Assembly (NCBI RefSeq): GCF_004341235.1
Contig: NZ_SLUP01000009.1
Coordinates: 62,001-126,000 of the forward strand
From: Mariniflexile fucanivorans
GTDB taxonomy: Bacteria > Bacteroidota > Bacteroidia > Flavobacteriales > Flavobacteriaceae
DNA: 64,000 bases
Direction: 5' to 3'
The position numbers and the translations under genes are program-made. Of this stretch, positions 18,848 through 28,718 are shown piece by piece. Under the pieces are notes generated by a model, which worked only from the letters and a program-made list of their open reading frames with translations, did no database searches and had not been told where the DNA came from. Position 1 is the first letter of the stretch. The number at the start of each line of letters is the position of its first letter.

Positions 18848-19164
18848 TATTATTTTGTTTGAATCAAAACTATAACAGAAGCTTATATTTTAAAAGGACA
18901 ACTATGTTATTATGTAATGTGTTGATTTTTAATATTTAAATTAATTTTTGAATTTATTAACCCTTCAGAATCCCAGTGTTTTCGTTGGTTTTACCTCCTA
19001 AAAAGTGTCTAAATATTTTTGCATGAGCGCTTACATTGGTTTAGAGAGTTTTAAAGAAAACAATATGAAACTTAATAACACTCATAATTTAGCAAAAATC
19101 ATAATAATATTAAACACCAACTCCTATAATTTCATTAACTTTCATCAATCATACAAAGGTTTTT
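18848..19164 (+). other. Intergenic region before the epimerase gene
   Basis: AT-rich with no supported gene; a 72-codon open frame starting at 19005 overlaps the epimerase start in another frame and looks spurious. TATTTTTG at 19014-19021 fits the -7 consensus, with a TTG at 18985-18987 at a spacing of 26, slightly long. This may be the epimerase promoter with a leader of about 140 bases. Confidence 0.3.
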
Positions 19165-20175
19165 ATGGAAGTTATTTTAAGGTCATTCAATTTAAAGTTA
19201 AAGCATACATTTTCAATTTCTAGAGAGTCTTATAACGTACAACCCACATTAATTGTTGAATTAAAAGAGGGCGATTTTTCAGGTTTTGGTGAGGCAACTT
19301 CTAACCCGTATTATCACATTACTGTTGAAAATATGATGGAAGCATTAACAGCATTAAAGCCAATAATTGAAACAACAAACACTATAACACCCGAAGAGTT
19401 TTGGAAACTTATGTACCCACATTTAAAGCAAAACATGTTTGCGTTATGTGCTTTAGATTTGGCTTACAACGATTTATACGCCCGAAAACAAGGAAAAAAG
19501 CTTTACGAACTTTGGAACTATAACGTTTCAAACAATCCATTAACAGATTACACGATTGGTATAGATACTATTGATAAAATGGTTTCTAAAATGAAAGAGG
19601 TGCCCTGGCCTATTTATAAAATTAAATTAGGGACAAAAGAAGATATTAAAATTGTTACCGAGTTACGAAAACACACAAACGCTATTTTTAGAATTGATGC
19701 CAATTGTGGATGGACGGTTGATGAAACCATCAAAAATTCTATAGCCTTAAAGCAATTGGGGGTTGAGTTTTTAGAGCAACCACTTAAAGCCGATGATTGG
19801 GACGCACATAAGGAAGTTTATCAAAAATCGCTATTGCCAGTTATAGCCGATGAAAGTTGCCAAGTAGAAGCCGATGTCGCCAAATGCTACAACCATTTTC
19901 ATGGTATTAATGTGAAATTGGTAAAATGTGGTGGATTAACATCTGCAAAACGTATGCTGTTGCATGCTAAAGAATTACAAATGAAAACCATGGTTGGGTG
20001 TATGACGGAATCGTCGGTTGGTATTTCAGCAATAGCCCATTTATTACCGCTTTTAGATTATGTAGATATGGATGGTGCGTTACTTTTAGACAAAGATATA
20101 GCCACAGGCGTTACCATAAAAAATGGGGTGACATACTACAGTAATTTAAACGGAACTGGTGTTGCATTAATTTAG
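19165..20175 (+). CDS. Dipeptide epimerase (L-Ala-D/L-Glu epimerase type), enolase superfamily
   Basis: A 336-residue muconate-lactonizing-subgroup enolase. YKIKLG near residue 151 supplies the KxK general base. RIDANCGW (Asp), FLEQPL (Glu) and IADESC (Asp) supply the metal ligands, and VKLVKCGG carries the second catalytic Lys. GCMTESSVGISA is the AE-epimerase-like substrate-specificity segment. The likely reaction is epimerisation of L-Ala-D-Glu from murein so that peptidases can use it. The PLP enzyme gene follows after 6 bases, so the two probably form an operon. Confidence 0.88.
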   Translation: MEVILRSFNLKLKHTFSISRESYNVQPTLIVELKEGDFSGFGEATSNPYYHITVENMMEALTALKPIIETTNTITPEEFWKLMYPHLKQNMFALCALDLAYNDLYARKQGKKLYELWNYNVSNNPLTDYTIGIDTIDKMVSKMKEVPWPIYKIKLGTKEDIKIVTELRKHTNAIFRIDANCGWTVDETIKNSIALKQLGVEFLEQPLKADDWDAHKEVYQKSLLPVIADESCQVEADVAKCYNHFHGINVKLVKCGGLTSAKRMLLHAKELQMKTMVGCMTESSVGISAIAHLLPLLDYVDMDGALLLDKDIATGVTIKNGVTYYSNLNGTGVALI

Positions 20176-20181
20176 GTTTTT

Positions 20182-21219
20182 ATGGTTATTGATGGGGTTC
20201 CAGATAGAGAAATTATAATAAACGGAAAACCGTTTTTGTACTTTGGTGGCACTTCCTATTTGGGGTTGTCATCAAACGAAGCATTTCAAAATAATGTCAT
20301 TTCAGGAATAAAAAAATGGGGTACAGCCTATGGAAGTTCTAGAAATGCCAATATAAAACTTGCTGTTTTTAATAAAGCTGAACATCTTTTTGCCAAATTA
20401 ATTGGCGCCGATGCCGCTGTTACTTGTTCTTCAGGAACTTTAGCGGGTAAATTGGTTTTGGATTATTTATCTAAAAACATAAATGGTTTTTATCATTATC
20501 CTAAAACGCATCCAGCCATATTGCACCCAAACAGTAAACCTGTTTTTGTAGATGGTAAATTACATCCAAACTTACTAACTAATACTTTTGAAACCATAGT
20601 TATAACTGTTGATGCTTTTTTAGGTTTGGAAGTAATGCCAACTAGTTTTAATTTTTTAAATGATATTTCATCACATAAAAAAATTATTTTAGTTGTTGAT
20701 GAGTCGCATAGCTTAGGCATTTTTGGAAATTATTTTGAAACTGTTTTTAGTACGATTTCAAATGAAAAACTGTTTAAAAAAATAATAGTGTCTTCTTTAG
20801 GAAAAGCCTTAGGGATTTCAGGAGGTATTATTGCAGCTGATGAAGATTTTATTGATGGCTTAAAAGAAGAACCAAATTTTGTATCGTCTTCAAGTATCAA
20901 TCCTGCTTATTTGGAAGCGTTTCTAGGTTCTCAAGAAATTATTAAAATTCAACAGAAAAAATTAAAAAGCAATTTAGCATTTTTATTTGATGGCTTAAAT
21001 TTGAATTCTGACTTTAAATTCCATAAAAACTATCCTGTTATTTATTGTATTAATGAAGAAATATCTAATTTTTTACTAACGAAAAACATGGTCATTACAA
21101 ATTTTAAATATCCAACCTATAAAAAAGTGATGAGTAGAATTGTTATAACTGCAAACCATACTGAGGCTGATTTATATTCTTTAAAACAAGCCTTGTTAAA
21201 AGTCTCAAAATCGTATTAA
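20182..21219 (+). CDS. PLP-dependent aminotransferase-fold enzyme, alpha-oxoamine-synthase-like
   Basis: A 345-residue fold-type I PLP enzyme resembling 8-amino-7-oxononanoate synthase and glycine C-acetyltransferase. It has YFGGTSYLGLSS near residue 20, WGTAYGSSRNANI near 46, VVDESHSLGIFG near 168 and the PLP lysine in VSSLGKALGISGG near 202. It is shorter than the usual 385-400 residues and diverged in the acyl-CoA region. No other bio genes are nearby, and its pairing with a dipeptide epimerase makes a biotin role doubtful. The substrate is unknown. A strong bidirectional terminator follows. Confidence 0.75.
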   Translation: MVIDGVPDREIIINGKPFLYFGGTSYLGLSSNEAFQNNVISGIKKWGTAYGSSRNANIKLAVFNKAEHLFAKLIGADAAVTCSSGTLAGKLVLDYLSKNINGFYHYPKTHPAILHPNSKPVFVDGKLHPNLLTNTFETIVITVDAFLGLEVMPTSFNFLNDISSHKKIILVVDESHSLGIFGNYFETVFSTISNEKLFKKIIVSSLGKALGISGGIIAADEDFIDGLKEEPNFVSSSSINPAYLEAFLGSQEIIKIQQKKLKSNLAFLFDGLNLNSDFKFHKNYPVIYCINEEISNFLLTKNMVITNFKYPTYKKVMSRIVITANHTEADLYSLKQALLKVSKSY

Positions 21220-21231
21220 CCTGAATAGAAT

Positions 21232-21275
21232 AAAAAAGAGAGGCTATTTAAATTTTAAATAGCCTCTCTTTTTTT
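21232..21275 (+). terminator. Bidirectional terminator between convergent genes
   Basis: A long inverted repeat, core AGAGGCTATTTAAA pairing with TTTAAATAGCCTCT, has an A-run before and a T-run after. It serves the PLP enzyme on the plus strand and the SusD gene on the minus strand. Confidence 0.9.
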
Positions 21276-21290
21276 GAATTTAATTTATAA

Positions 21291-22790
21291 TTATTCAAAT
21301 AACCAAATGTTGGTCACGCAAGAGGTTTCATCATAAGGAATATTGGTATTCGAGTTGGTTTCAGAAGTTGGATAAACGGCTCTTACAAACCATTGTCCTA
21401 AATATTCATCTTCTGGTTGTTGAATTCTTAATGCTAACCCCTTAAACACATTTGATGAAAAATTATATCTTCGGAAATCACTAAACGTTTCTGTATTATG
21501 AATATTCGCAATGTATTTTTCTTTCATAATTTGGTTTAACTGTAAGTTGGATTGACCCACATTTACTGCCGTATCTGCTAAATATGCAACACCACTAACA
21601 TCTAATTTAGTCATGTTTGCTTGAATACCTGCGAGGTAAGCGCTATAACCACTAGCAGTTGTTCCAGTACTTGTAGTTGTGCCACCATTTGCTAAAAACT
21701 CTGCTTCAGCTTTTATAAACATAGCTTCCGCATAAGTTATAAGTATTAAAGGAGACGTGCTTGATGTATGAAAACCTCCATCTTTGTAATATACATTTGC
21801 AGGTTGTCCATCAGATGAAAGCCCTGTGCCACCATTTAAAAATCCTCTCCATGGGTCTGTTGAAGGAGATGCTACGCCTACAGCAGTTTCTTTTACAAAC
21901 ATAGCCGTAAGACGAGGATCCTCAGTAATAGTGCCATTAAATGGATATTGAGAGCCGTTCATTAAACTTATCAACTGGTCATTAACCGCATTGAAAATAT
22001 TGGAAGTGCTTCGTTGAACAATGTTTGTTGAATAATAAGGATTTGTTTTATCATCAGGGTAATCTAGCTGAAAATCATCATCGTTAGAGGTGAATCCTTT
22101 GTTAATAGATGCTAAAACATCTGAAGCGGTTGTGCCACCATTTTTCATCATTTTTAATTGCATTCTGGCTTTATACGTGTAAGCTGCTCGCAACCATTTG
22201 GCATATCCTTCTGTGCCACCTCCATAAATAATGTCTTCACTACCTAAAAATATACCAGAAGGGTCTGGGGCTTCCAATGTTGCTATGGCTTCATTTAAAA
22301 GATCGAATGTTTGGTTGTAAACAGTTTCGCCATCATCTAACATAGGATATTGATATAAAGTTGGCTCTGTAGCTTGAGAATAAGTAACATCTCCCCAACA
22401 TTCTACTGCAAAACTCATGTTAATAGCCTCAAGAATTTTAGCTACAGCTTCATAGTGAAGGGCTCCCGTTACAGCAGTTTTAGCTTTTAAGCTTTTAATG
22501 TTAGGTAAAATATCGGTATAAATTACGTTCCATGTAGTTGCGTTTGTAGTAAAACCACTTGCGCCAAAACCATAACTTCCAAAATATTGAACATAGTTAC
22601 CAAACGTTATGGCGGCATAGTAATTAGCTGTTACGGTATTTCTCATTATGGGAGCCATAATATCTTTAGCTTCTAAATCGGATTCATCTTGAACTCCAGA
22701 AGGCGTGTTTACATCTAAGTAATCATCACAACCAACAGCAATAAAAAACGTAGAAACTACTAGTATTAATTGTATTATATGTTTTTTCAT
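21291..22790 (-). CDS. SusD/RagB-family nutrient-binding lipoprotein
   Basis: Outer-membrane surface lipoprotein that caps its SusC partner and binds the nutrient. Signal peptide with lipobox Cys21 (AVGC), then DDYLDVNTPSGVQ typical of the SusD-like-2 branch. The family YAEAMFIKAEAEFLANGG helix and a C-terminal LRIQQPEDEYL region are present. At 499 residues it is full length. It starts 11 bases after the SusC gene, completing the pair. No hydrolase or regulator gene accompanies it, so the ligand may be a peptide or small solute (inference). Confidence 0.92.
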   Translation of the reverse strand: MKKHIIQLILVVSTFFIAVGCDDYLDVNTPSGVQDESDLEAKDIMAPIMRNTVTANYYAAITFGNYVQYFGSYGFGASGFTTNATTWNVIYTDILPNIKSLKAKTAVTGALHYEAVAKILEAINMSFAVECWGDVTYSQATEPTLYQYPMLDDGETVYNQTFDLLNEAIATLEAPDPSGIFLGSEDIIYGGGTEGYAKWLRAAYTYKARMQLKMMKNGGTTASDVLASINKGFTSNDDDFQLDYPDDKTNPYYSTNIVQRSTSNIFNAVNDQLISLMNGSQYPFNGTITEDPRLTAMFVKETAVGVASPSTDPWRGFLNGGTGLSSDGQPANVYYKDGGFHTSSTSPLILITYAEAMFIKAEAEFLANGGTTTSTGTTASGYSAYLAGIQANMTKLDVSGVAYLADTAVNVGQSNLQLNQIMKEKYIANIHNTETFSDFRRYNFSSNVFKGLALRIQQPEDEYLGQWFVRAVYPTSETNSNTNIPYDETSCVTNIWLFE

Positions 22791-22801
22791 GTTTTTTCAG
22801 T

Positions 22802-25800
22802 TTAAAATTTAAATGATACACTAAATGAATAAGATTCGGCTAATGGCACACTTCTACCAGTAAATGCATCAACGTTGCTTCCAGCACTGTAATCGCTTCC
22901 TTCAGGGTCATAGCCATCAAAAGGTGTCCAAATTAAAATATTATTAGCATTAGCACTTAGTGTTATGTTATCAATGGATTTGCTAATAAGATTACCATTT
23001 AAAGTATAGGAAAGACCAATATTTCTTAGCTTAACCCATGAAGCATCTTGAAGCAATACCTCGGCGTTTCTTCTCCAATAAGCCGTTGTATTAAATAGAT
23101 TGTATAAGGCTGTTGAGGTTGGAGAGGTATCTACCACGGTTGTGTTTGTAACATAGTTTCCCGGATTAGCAGCATCTGCCATCACACCATCAAAAACATA
23201 GGTGTCAGTTTCTCTAAATTGCATGGTGTATTGAGAGCTACCCATTCTGTTATTAATATAACTTGTCCATGAATATTTATCACCACCCTTTTTCCATTCA
23301 AACAAGAAGTTTAGGTTAAATCCTTTCCATTTTAAGGTGTTACTAAAGCCCATGATAAAATCGGGTGTAGAATTTCCAACAATTACTTTATTTTCAAAAT
23401 CTGTTGTAGGCAATCCATTGGATCCAAGAATGAGTTGACCATCTTCTGTTCTGTTAGAAAGATACCCATAGATATCGCCAACACGATCCCCTTCTCTTGG
23501 TTGAAGATATAAATTGGCTCCAGTAGGATCTGGGTCTGGGGTTATGAAATCAATATAGGGTACATCGTCTGGTAAATCAGTAATTTCACCATCATAGGTG
23601 GTATAGGTATAATCAATAGTATAAGTGAAATCTTTTGTTTTAATGATGTCACCACTCAATAAAAATTCATGCCCAAAAGTGGTGTAGGTTCCTGCATTTC
23701 TATAATAAGAAGTAAATCCAGAAGTAGGAGGTGTGTTTACGGGGAAAATAGCATCAACCACTTTGTTATTATAATAGGCATAATCTAAACGGATACGGTT
23801 GTTAATAAATCGAAGATCGGCACCAAGTTCTATACCCTTTGTTCTTTCTGGTAATAAGTTTTCGTCGCTGGACACATCACTTAATTCATACCCACCAACA
23901 CCGCTCCAAGGGAAATTACTTGCTGCTGAGAAATAAGGCGAACTACTTACACCAAAAACGGTTCCGTTTCCCCCTTCGGCGTAAGCCAATCTTAACTTAC
24001 CAAATGAGAATACATCGCTATTTTTTGAAAACAAACTGTGCACATCATAAGCTAAACTCGCAGTTGGGTAGAATACCGAGTTGTTTTTTAATGGTAGCGT
24101 AGATATCCAATCATTACGACCAGTAAAAGTTAAAAATAGTTTATTGTAAAAGTCAAATTTTAATTCACCAAATACGCCTATTTCGCGTAATGTAGTTACA
24201 GTATTAGAAACTGTAAAACCAGTTTGTGTATTACTTATATGCTCGACACGTGGAAATATTAAATCTTCACCATATTGTCTATTGGAGATCCATTTTTTAT
24301 CAGAAACTTGATTGCCTAAAAGTAATGATGTACCTATGTTCTCTGATAATTTGTGAGTAAAATTGATTAAAAAATTAGATTCTAATCCAGTATAATCAAT
24401 ATTTTGATTTATAATAAAGCCATTCTCACCAGAACCTTCATCTAAATCGGGTGCTACAAATCGATTATAAATAGAACTATAATTATCAATTTGAGCAGAA
24501 TAGTTAACGGTCACCCAACTTTTAGGTATCCAAGTAAGGTTGGAGTTTCCTATCCATCGATTAGAATCTTCAGTAAGTGAGCTAAATTCAGCATTATATA
24601 ATGGGTTATCTATAAATCCTGGATACGGATTTCTTCTGGTGCCATCTGGATTTAAATAATCTGAAATTGGAAAACTACCTGTCCAATATCCCAAAGCACT
24701 CATGATAGATTTATCACCACCTGTTGGTTTTCGTGAGTCTGAATTTGAATAACTTATAGACGCATCTATTTTAAAAGTATCTGTGGCTTGAAAACCAGAA
24801 TTTAATCTAAAGGTGGTTTTACTATAGTCGGTTCCTGGTATGGTACCATCTTCTTTAGTATCAGAAACAGAAGCAAAGTAAGTAAACTTATCAGAAGCTC
24901 CAGAGATATTAAAATTCACATTTTTATCAATGCCCGTTCTAAAGGTTTCATCAAAAGGATCGTAAAATTTATCATTTGTTAAATCTACGGTTGTTCCGTT
25001 ATAAGTAAAGCTATCATCTGTGTATCTTACACCCCATGAGTATGGACCATTAACACTACCTATACCTGTTACGGTATATCCAGTGGCAGTATCTGGCGTA
25101 TATAAACTGTTAGGCCTACCATAGCGACCTTCTCTAAATACGGTTTGTAACTCAGGTGTCTGTTTTACATTACTAGTTGAAATAGAGCTTGAAATATTGA
25201 TAGAAGCTTTACCCGCTTTTCCTTTTTTGGTAGTAATAATTACAGCACCATTCGCAGCTCTAATACCATAAAGGGCTGTTGCTGCAACACCTTTTAATAT
25301 GGTGTACGATTCTATATCTTCTGGATTTAAGTCGTTTGATTTTGATGTGGCCGAATATTTTTCGCTACTAGATACAAATGTATTTTCACTATTACCTGTT
25401 AAGTTAGGTACAAAGTTGTCGTTGTTAATAGCAATACCATCAACAACAATTAAAGGTTGGCTGCTTACGGAAGGATTCATTGACGATAATCCCCGAATGT
25501 TAATATTAAACCCAGAACCTACCGATCCTGAAGTTTTAGAAATTTGTAAGCCAGCTACGCTTCCTTGTAATGACGAAATAGCATTTGTTTTTCCTATAAT
25601 ATTAATATCTTCCGATTTAATGGTAGAGGCAGAATAACCAAGTTCTTTCTCGCTTCGTTTTATACCGAACGATGTTATTACAACTTCATCAAGCGATTCG
25701 GTATTTTCTTTTAAACTTATATTTAACGAAGCGCCATTTACAACAACTTCTTTAGTGTTGAAACCCAAAAAAGAAAAAATTAAAATATCTTTTTTTTTTG

Positions 25801-25993
25801 CAGAAATTTTATAATTCCCATCAAAATCTGTTGATGTTCCACTTTTAGAGTTTTTAACTTGAATATTAACCCCTGGTAAGGGCATGCTAGAAGCATCGGT
25901 AACAGTACCACTTATAATTATGTTTTGAGAAAACATAACACTGCATGTTGCTGTAAAAAAAACAAGAAAAAAGAGATTAGTTTTTTTTTTCAT
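22802..25993 (-). CDS. SusC/RagA-family TonB-linked outer membrane transporter
   Basis: A 1063-residue TonB-dependent transporter. After a signal peptide comes the CarboxypepD_reg-like domain (ISGTVTDASSMPLPGVNIQV, about residues 28-100). Then come the plug with LDEVVITSFGI, SGFNINIRGLSSMNP and ATALYGIRAANGAVIITTKKGKAG in sequence, and a C-terminal barrel ending in SFSVSFKF. Together with the following SusD it forms a lidded importer for large nutrients driven by TonB and the proton gradient. Its gene has a good -7 element 28 bases upstream. Confidence 0.94.
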   Translation of the reverse strand: MKKKTNLFFLVFFTATCSVMFSQNIIISGTVTDASSMPLPGVNIQVKNSKSGTSTDFDGNYKISAKKKDILIFSFLGFNTKEVVVNGASLNISLKENTESLDEVVITSFGIKRSEKELGYSASTIKSEDINIIGKTNAISSLQGSVAGLQISKTSGSVGSGFNINIRGLSSMNPSVSSQPLIVVDGIAINNDNFVPNLTGNSENTFVSSSEKYSATSKSNDLNPEDIESYTILKGVAATALYGIRAANGAVIITTKKGKAGKASINISSSISTSNVKQTPELQTVFREGRYGRPNSLYTPDTATGYTVTGIGSVNGPYSWGVRYTDDSFTYNGTTVDLTNDKFYDPFDETFRTGIDKNVNFNISGASDKFTYFASVSDTKEDGTIPGTDYSKTTFRLNSGFQATDTFKIDASISYSNSDSRKPTGGDKSIMSALGYWTGSFPISDYLNPDGTRRNPYPGFIDNPLYNAEFSSLTEDSNRWIGNSNLTWIPKSWVTVNYSAQIDNYSSIYNRFVAPDLDEGSGENGFIINQNIDYTGLESNFLINFTHKLSENIGTSLLLGNQVSDKKWISNRQYGEDLIFPRVEHISNTQTGFTVSNTVTTLREIGVFGELKFDFYNKLFLTFTGRNDWISTLPLKNNSVFYPTASLAYDVHSLFSKNSDVFSFGKLRLAYAEGGNGTVFGVSSSPYFSAASNFPWSGVGGYELSDVSSDENLLPERTKGIELGADLRFINNRIRLDYAYYNNKVVDAIFPVNTPPTSGFTSYYRNAGTYTTFGHEFLLSGDIIKTKDFTYTIDYTYTTYDGEITDLPDDVPYIDFITPDPDPTGANLYLQPREGDRVGDIYGYLSNRTEDGQLILGSNGLPTTDFENKVIVGNSTPDFIMGFSNTLKWKGFNLNFLFEWKKGGDKYSWTSYINNRMGSSQYTMQFRETDTYVFDGVMADAANPGNYVTNTTVVDTSPTSTALYNLFNTTAYWRRNAEVLLQDASWVKLRNIGLSYTLNGNLISKSIDNITLSANANNILIWTPFDGYDPEGSDYSAGSNVDAFTGRSVPLAESYSFSVSFKF

Positions 25994-26409
25994 ATGAAGA
26001 GAATTAGATTGTTAGTTTATCAAATATACTCTTTTTTTCAATTTTCATGATTTATTTTTAATGTTTTAGTCTTTTTATTGAAATATAAGTTGAAATACTT
26101 TGTTTTTGGTATTTTTTATGTAATTCTATTTTAATTTAAATTATGCTAAAAGCTTTTTGTTTTTTAAATAAAGTCCGTTTTATTTCATAATGAAATTTCA
26201 AGCCTTTTCTGCATATTTTAATTTGAAGGCTTAAATATGTTTTATAATTTTATTATTAATTAAAAAAGCATTTTAATGTAACATTTTCAGCACTTTAGCT
26301 TATTAATTGTGTTTTTTACATAAGTGCTCAACAATTTACCATGAATGCTTTTTTTGTAAAATTAATATGTATTTTTGGCGTTTAAAAGCATTAAAATAGT
26401 TTATAAAAA
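25994..26409. other. Divergent AT-rich promoter region
   Basis: A 416-base AT-rich stretch between the divergent SusC and OsmC genes with no supported gene. It holds the SusC -7 element at 26021-26028 and TATTTTTG at 26370-26377, 33 bases before the OsmC ATG. The nearest TTG to the latter is only 13 bases away. The rest shows no clear repeat or hairpin. Confidence 0.5.
26021..26028 (-). promoter_or_regulatory. Probable -7 element of the susCD transcript
   Basis: TATATTTG on the minus strand is an exact TAnnTTTG match, 28 bases before the SusC ATG. No TTG is found at 17-23 bases, which could mean activator dependence. Confidence 0.4.
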
Positions 26410-26832
26410 ATGACAAATCTTATTACAACTACTTGGTTAGGCAACATGAAATTTGAGAGTACCAACCCATCGGGGCTTAACTTGTTTATTGATGCAGGAC
26501 CAGAAAATGATGGCAATGGAGAAGGCTACCGCCCCAAAGCATTAATGCTATCGGCTTTAGCGGGTTGTTCGGGGTTGGATGTAGCGTCGCTTATTAAAAA
26601 AATGAAATTGGAGGTTGCCGATTTTAAAATAGAGATTGAAGCAAACCTTACCGAGGAGCATCCTAAATTTTATGATAAAGTAGCGATGCATTTTTATTTT
26701 TATGGTGATAATTTAAACGAAAAGAAACTACAAAAAGCAGTCGATTTATCGGTTGAAAAATATTGTGGTGTTATGGAAATGTTCCGTCAGTTTGCAGAAT
26801 TGACTATAGAAACCCATTTTCACAAAAATTAA
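26410..26832 (+). CDS. OsmC-family protein
   Basis: A 140-residue OsmC/YhfA-type protein. LSALAGCSGLDVASLIKKMK near residue 50 and KYCGVMEMF near 118 hold the two conserved Cys that in OsmC and Ohr reduce organic hydroperoxides. The N-terminal stretch on the conserved beta-sheet precedes a Arg-containing GYRPKALML loop. The substrate of this subgroup is uncertain. It is 47 bases upstream of recJ on the same strand. Confidence 0.88.
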   Translation: MTNLITTTWLGNMKFESTNPSGLNLFIDAGPENDGNGEGYRPKALMLSALAGCSGLDVASLIKKMKLEVADFKIEIEANLTEEHPKFYDKVAMHFYFYGDNLNEKKLQKAVDLSVEKYCGVMEMFRQFAELTIETHFHKN

Positions 26833-26879
26833 AGTTTCACTTAAAGAACTTTTTAACTTTCAACTTTTGAACTAAATAG

Positions 26880-28571
26880 ATGCGTTGGACCCTAAAACCC
26901 AAACCAGAATCTGAAAAAATTGAGGCTCTTCAAAAAGCACTTCAAGTAGATGCTGTGGTGGCAACACTATTGTTACAACGCGGTATTGAAACGTATGAAG
27001 AAGCCAAAGCGTTTTTTAGGCCAAGTTTAAACGATTTACACGATCCGTATTTAATGAAAGATATGGATAAAGCGGTGGCTAGAATAGAAAAAGCCATGGC
27101 AGATAAAGAAAATATTTTGGTTTATGGCGATTATGATGTAGACGGAACAACTTCCGTGGCATTAATGGCATCCTATTTAAAATCAAAATATAATTTGGTT
27201 TACACCTACATTCCAAATAGGTATGATGAGGGTTATGGTATTTCACATAAAGGCATCAATTTCGCTTTAGAAAATAATTTCACACTCATTATAGCCTTAG
27301 ATTGTGGTATAAAATCGGTTGATAAAGTAGCATATGCAAAGGAAATCGGAATTGATTTTATTATTTGCGACCATCACAGAACTGCCGATGCTATCCCAAA
27401 TGCGGTTGCCGTTTTAGATCCAAAAAGAGAAGATTGCAACTACCCGTATAAAGAGTTATGTGGTTGTGGTGTTGGCTTTAAATTAATTCAGGCTCTCGCA
27501 CAAAAAGATGGTGAAACTGCCGAAGATTTAATAGATTATTTAGATTTGGTAGCAACTGCTATTGGTGCAGATATTGTGCCAATAGATGGAGAAAATAGAA
27601 TTTTAGCATATTTTGGGTTGCAGGTTATTAATACCAATCCTAGACCAGGTATTAAAGCAATCCTTAATCAAATTGAAAAAACAGAGTTAACCATTACCGA
27701 TGTGGTTTTTGTTGTAGCACCCCGTATTAATGCTGCTGGACGCATGGAGCATGGCAATTTTGCAGTAAGGTTATTAACGGAGGAAGATGCTGTTTTAGCT
27801 GCCAAATACGCTTCAGAAATTAACGATTACAATTTGGACAGACGGGAAACCGATAAGCTTATCACAGAAGAAGCGCTTCAACAAATTGAAACCCAAAACG
27901 AACAAAACCGTCTTACTACTGTTGTTTACCATCCGGAATGGCATAAAGGCGTTATTGGTATTGTAGCTTCTAGGTTAACCGAAACTTATTACAGGCCAAC
28001 TTTGGTATTCACGAAAAGTGGCGAAAAGTTAGCGGCTTCGGCGCGCTCGGTTAAAGGTTTTGATGTTTACAATGCCTTGGAAGCGTGTGCAGAACATATT
28101 GAACAATTTGGAGGGCATAAATACGCTGCGGGTTTAACGCTTTTAGAAGAAAATTATGAAGCTTTTAAACAAGCTTTTGAAGCTGTGGTTTCTAAAACAA
28201 TTGATAGAAATCTTTTAACACCCGAAATTAAGATTGATGTAAAAATAGATTTAGAAAACATCACCCCTAAATTTTACAGAATCTTAAAACAATTTGCTCC
28301 GTTTGGCCCCAACAATATGACGCCTGTTTTTATGACCGATAATTTGATCGATACAGGCTACGGAAAATGCGTTGGTGAAGATAAAACCCATTTAAGAATA
28401 ACAGTTGCACAGCCAAAATCTCAAAGTTTGGTATGCATCGGTTTTGGTATGGGCGATAAATTCGATTTAATTTCTAATAAAAAAACCTTTAAAGCCGTTT
28501 ATTCTATAGATGAAAATGAATGGCAAGGCAATGTATCACTTCAGCTTAAACTTCGAGATATAAAGGGATAA
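26880..28571 (+). CDS. recJ: Single-stranded-DNA-specific exonuclease RecJ
   Basis: 5'-3' single-strand exonuclease of recombination and mismatch repair. DHH-family motifs: VYGDYDVDGTTSVAL near residue 81, IALDCGIKS near 138, ICDHHRTADAIP near 161. The DHHA1 part carries RINAAGRMEHG and ASARSVKGFDVYNAL, with GGHKYAAGLTL near 417 as the final motif, followed by the OB-like C-terminal domain. The length of 563 is typical. Confidence 0.95.
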   Translation: MRWTLKPKPESEKIEALQKALQVDAVVATLLLQRGIETYEEAKAFFRPSLNDLHDPYLMKDMDKAVARIEKAMADKENILVYGDYDVDGTTSVALMASYLKSKYNLVYTYIPNRYDEGYGISHKGINFALENNFTLIIALDCGIKSVDKVAYAKEIGIDFIICDHHRTADAIPNAVAVLDPKREDCNYPYKELCGCGVGFKLIQALAQKDGETAEDLIDYLDLVATAIGADIVPIDGENRILAYFGLQVINTNPRPGIKAILNQIEKTELTITDVVFVVAPRINAAGRMEHGNFAVRLLTEEDAVLAAKYASEINDYNLDRRETDKLITEEALQQIETQNEQNRLTTVVYHPEWHKGVIGIVASRLTETYYRPTLVFTKSGEKLAASARSVKGFDVYNALEACAEHIEQFGGHKYAAGLTLLEENYEAFKQAFEAVVSKTIDRNLLTPEIKIDVKIDLENITPKFYRILKQFAPFGPNNMTPVFMTDNLIDTGYGKCVGEDKTHLRITVAQPKSQSLVCIGFGMGDKFDLISNKKTFKAVYSIDENEWQGNVSLQLKLRDIKG

Positions 28572-28610
28572 TATTTAGCTTAAAATTTAAAATAGTAATC
28601 AGCATTATTT

Positions 28611-28618
28611 TAAATTTG
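28611..28618 (+). promoter_or_regulatory. Possible -7 element upstream of the MFS gene
   Basis: TAAATTTG matches TAnnTTTG exactly and lies in the 147-base gap after recJ. No TTG stands at the usual distance. A small hairpin (CCTG TTTT CAGG type) follows close to the gene start. Confidence 0.35.
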
Positions 28619-28718
28619 TGAAGAAATCTAAACCTCAATATTTAAATTATGCAAGGCTTTTTAAAACTTGTAGATATTAATTAAAATAAAAGAATTCCTG
28701 TTTTCACAGGAAGTTACT

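Noticed and set aside
19005-19223. 72-codon gene before the epimerase
   Set aside because: It overlaps the epimerase start in another frame, is AT-driven, and has no recognisable features.
21291-25993. A second polysaccharide utilization locus
   Set aside because: There is a SusC/SusD pair but no glycoside hydrolase, lyase or dedicated regulator near it, so the substrate cannot be assigned.
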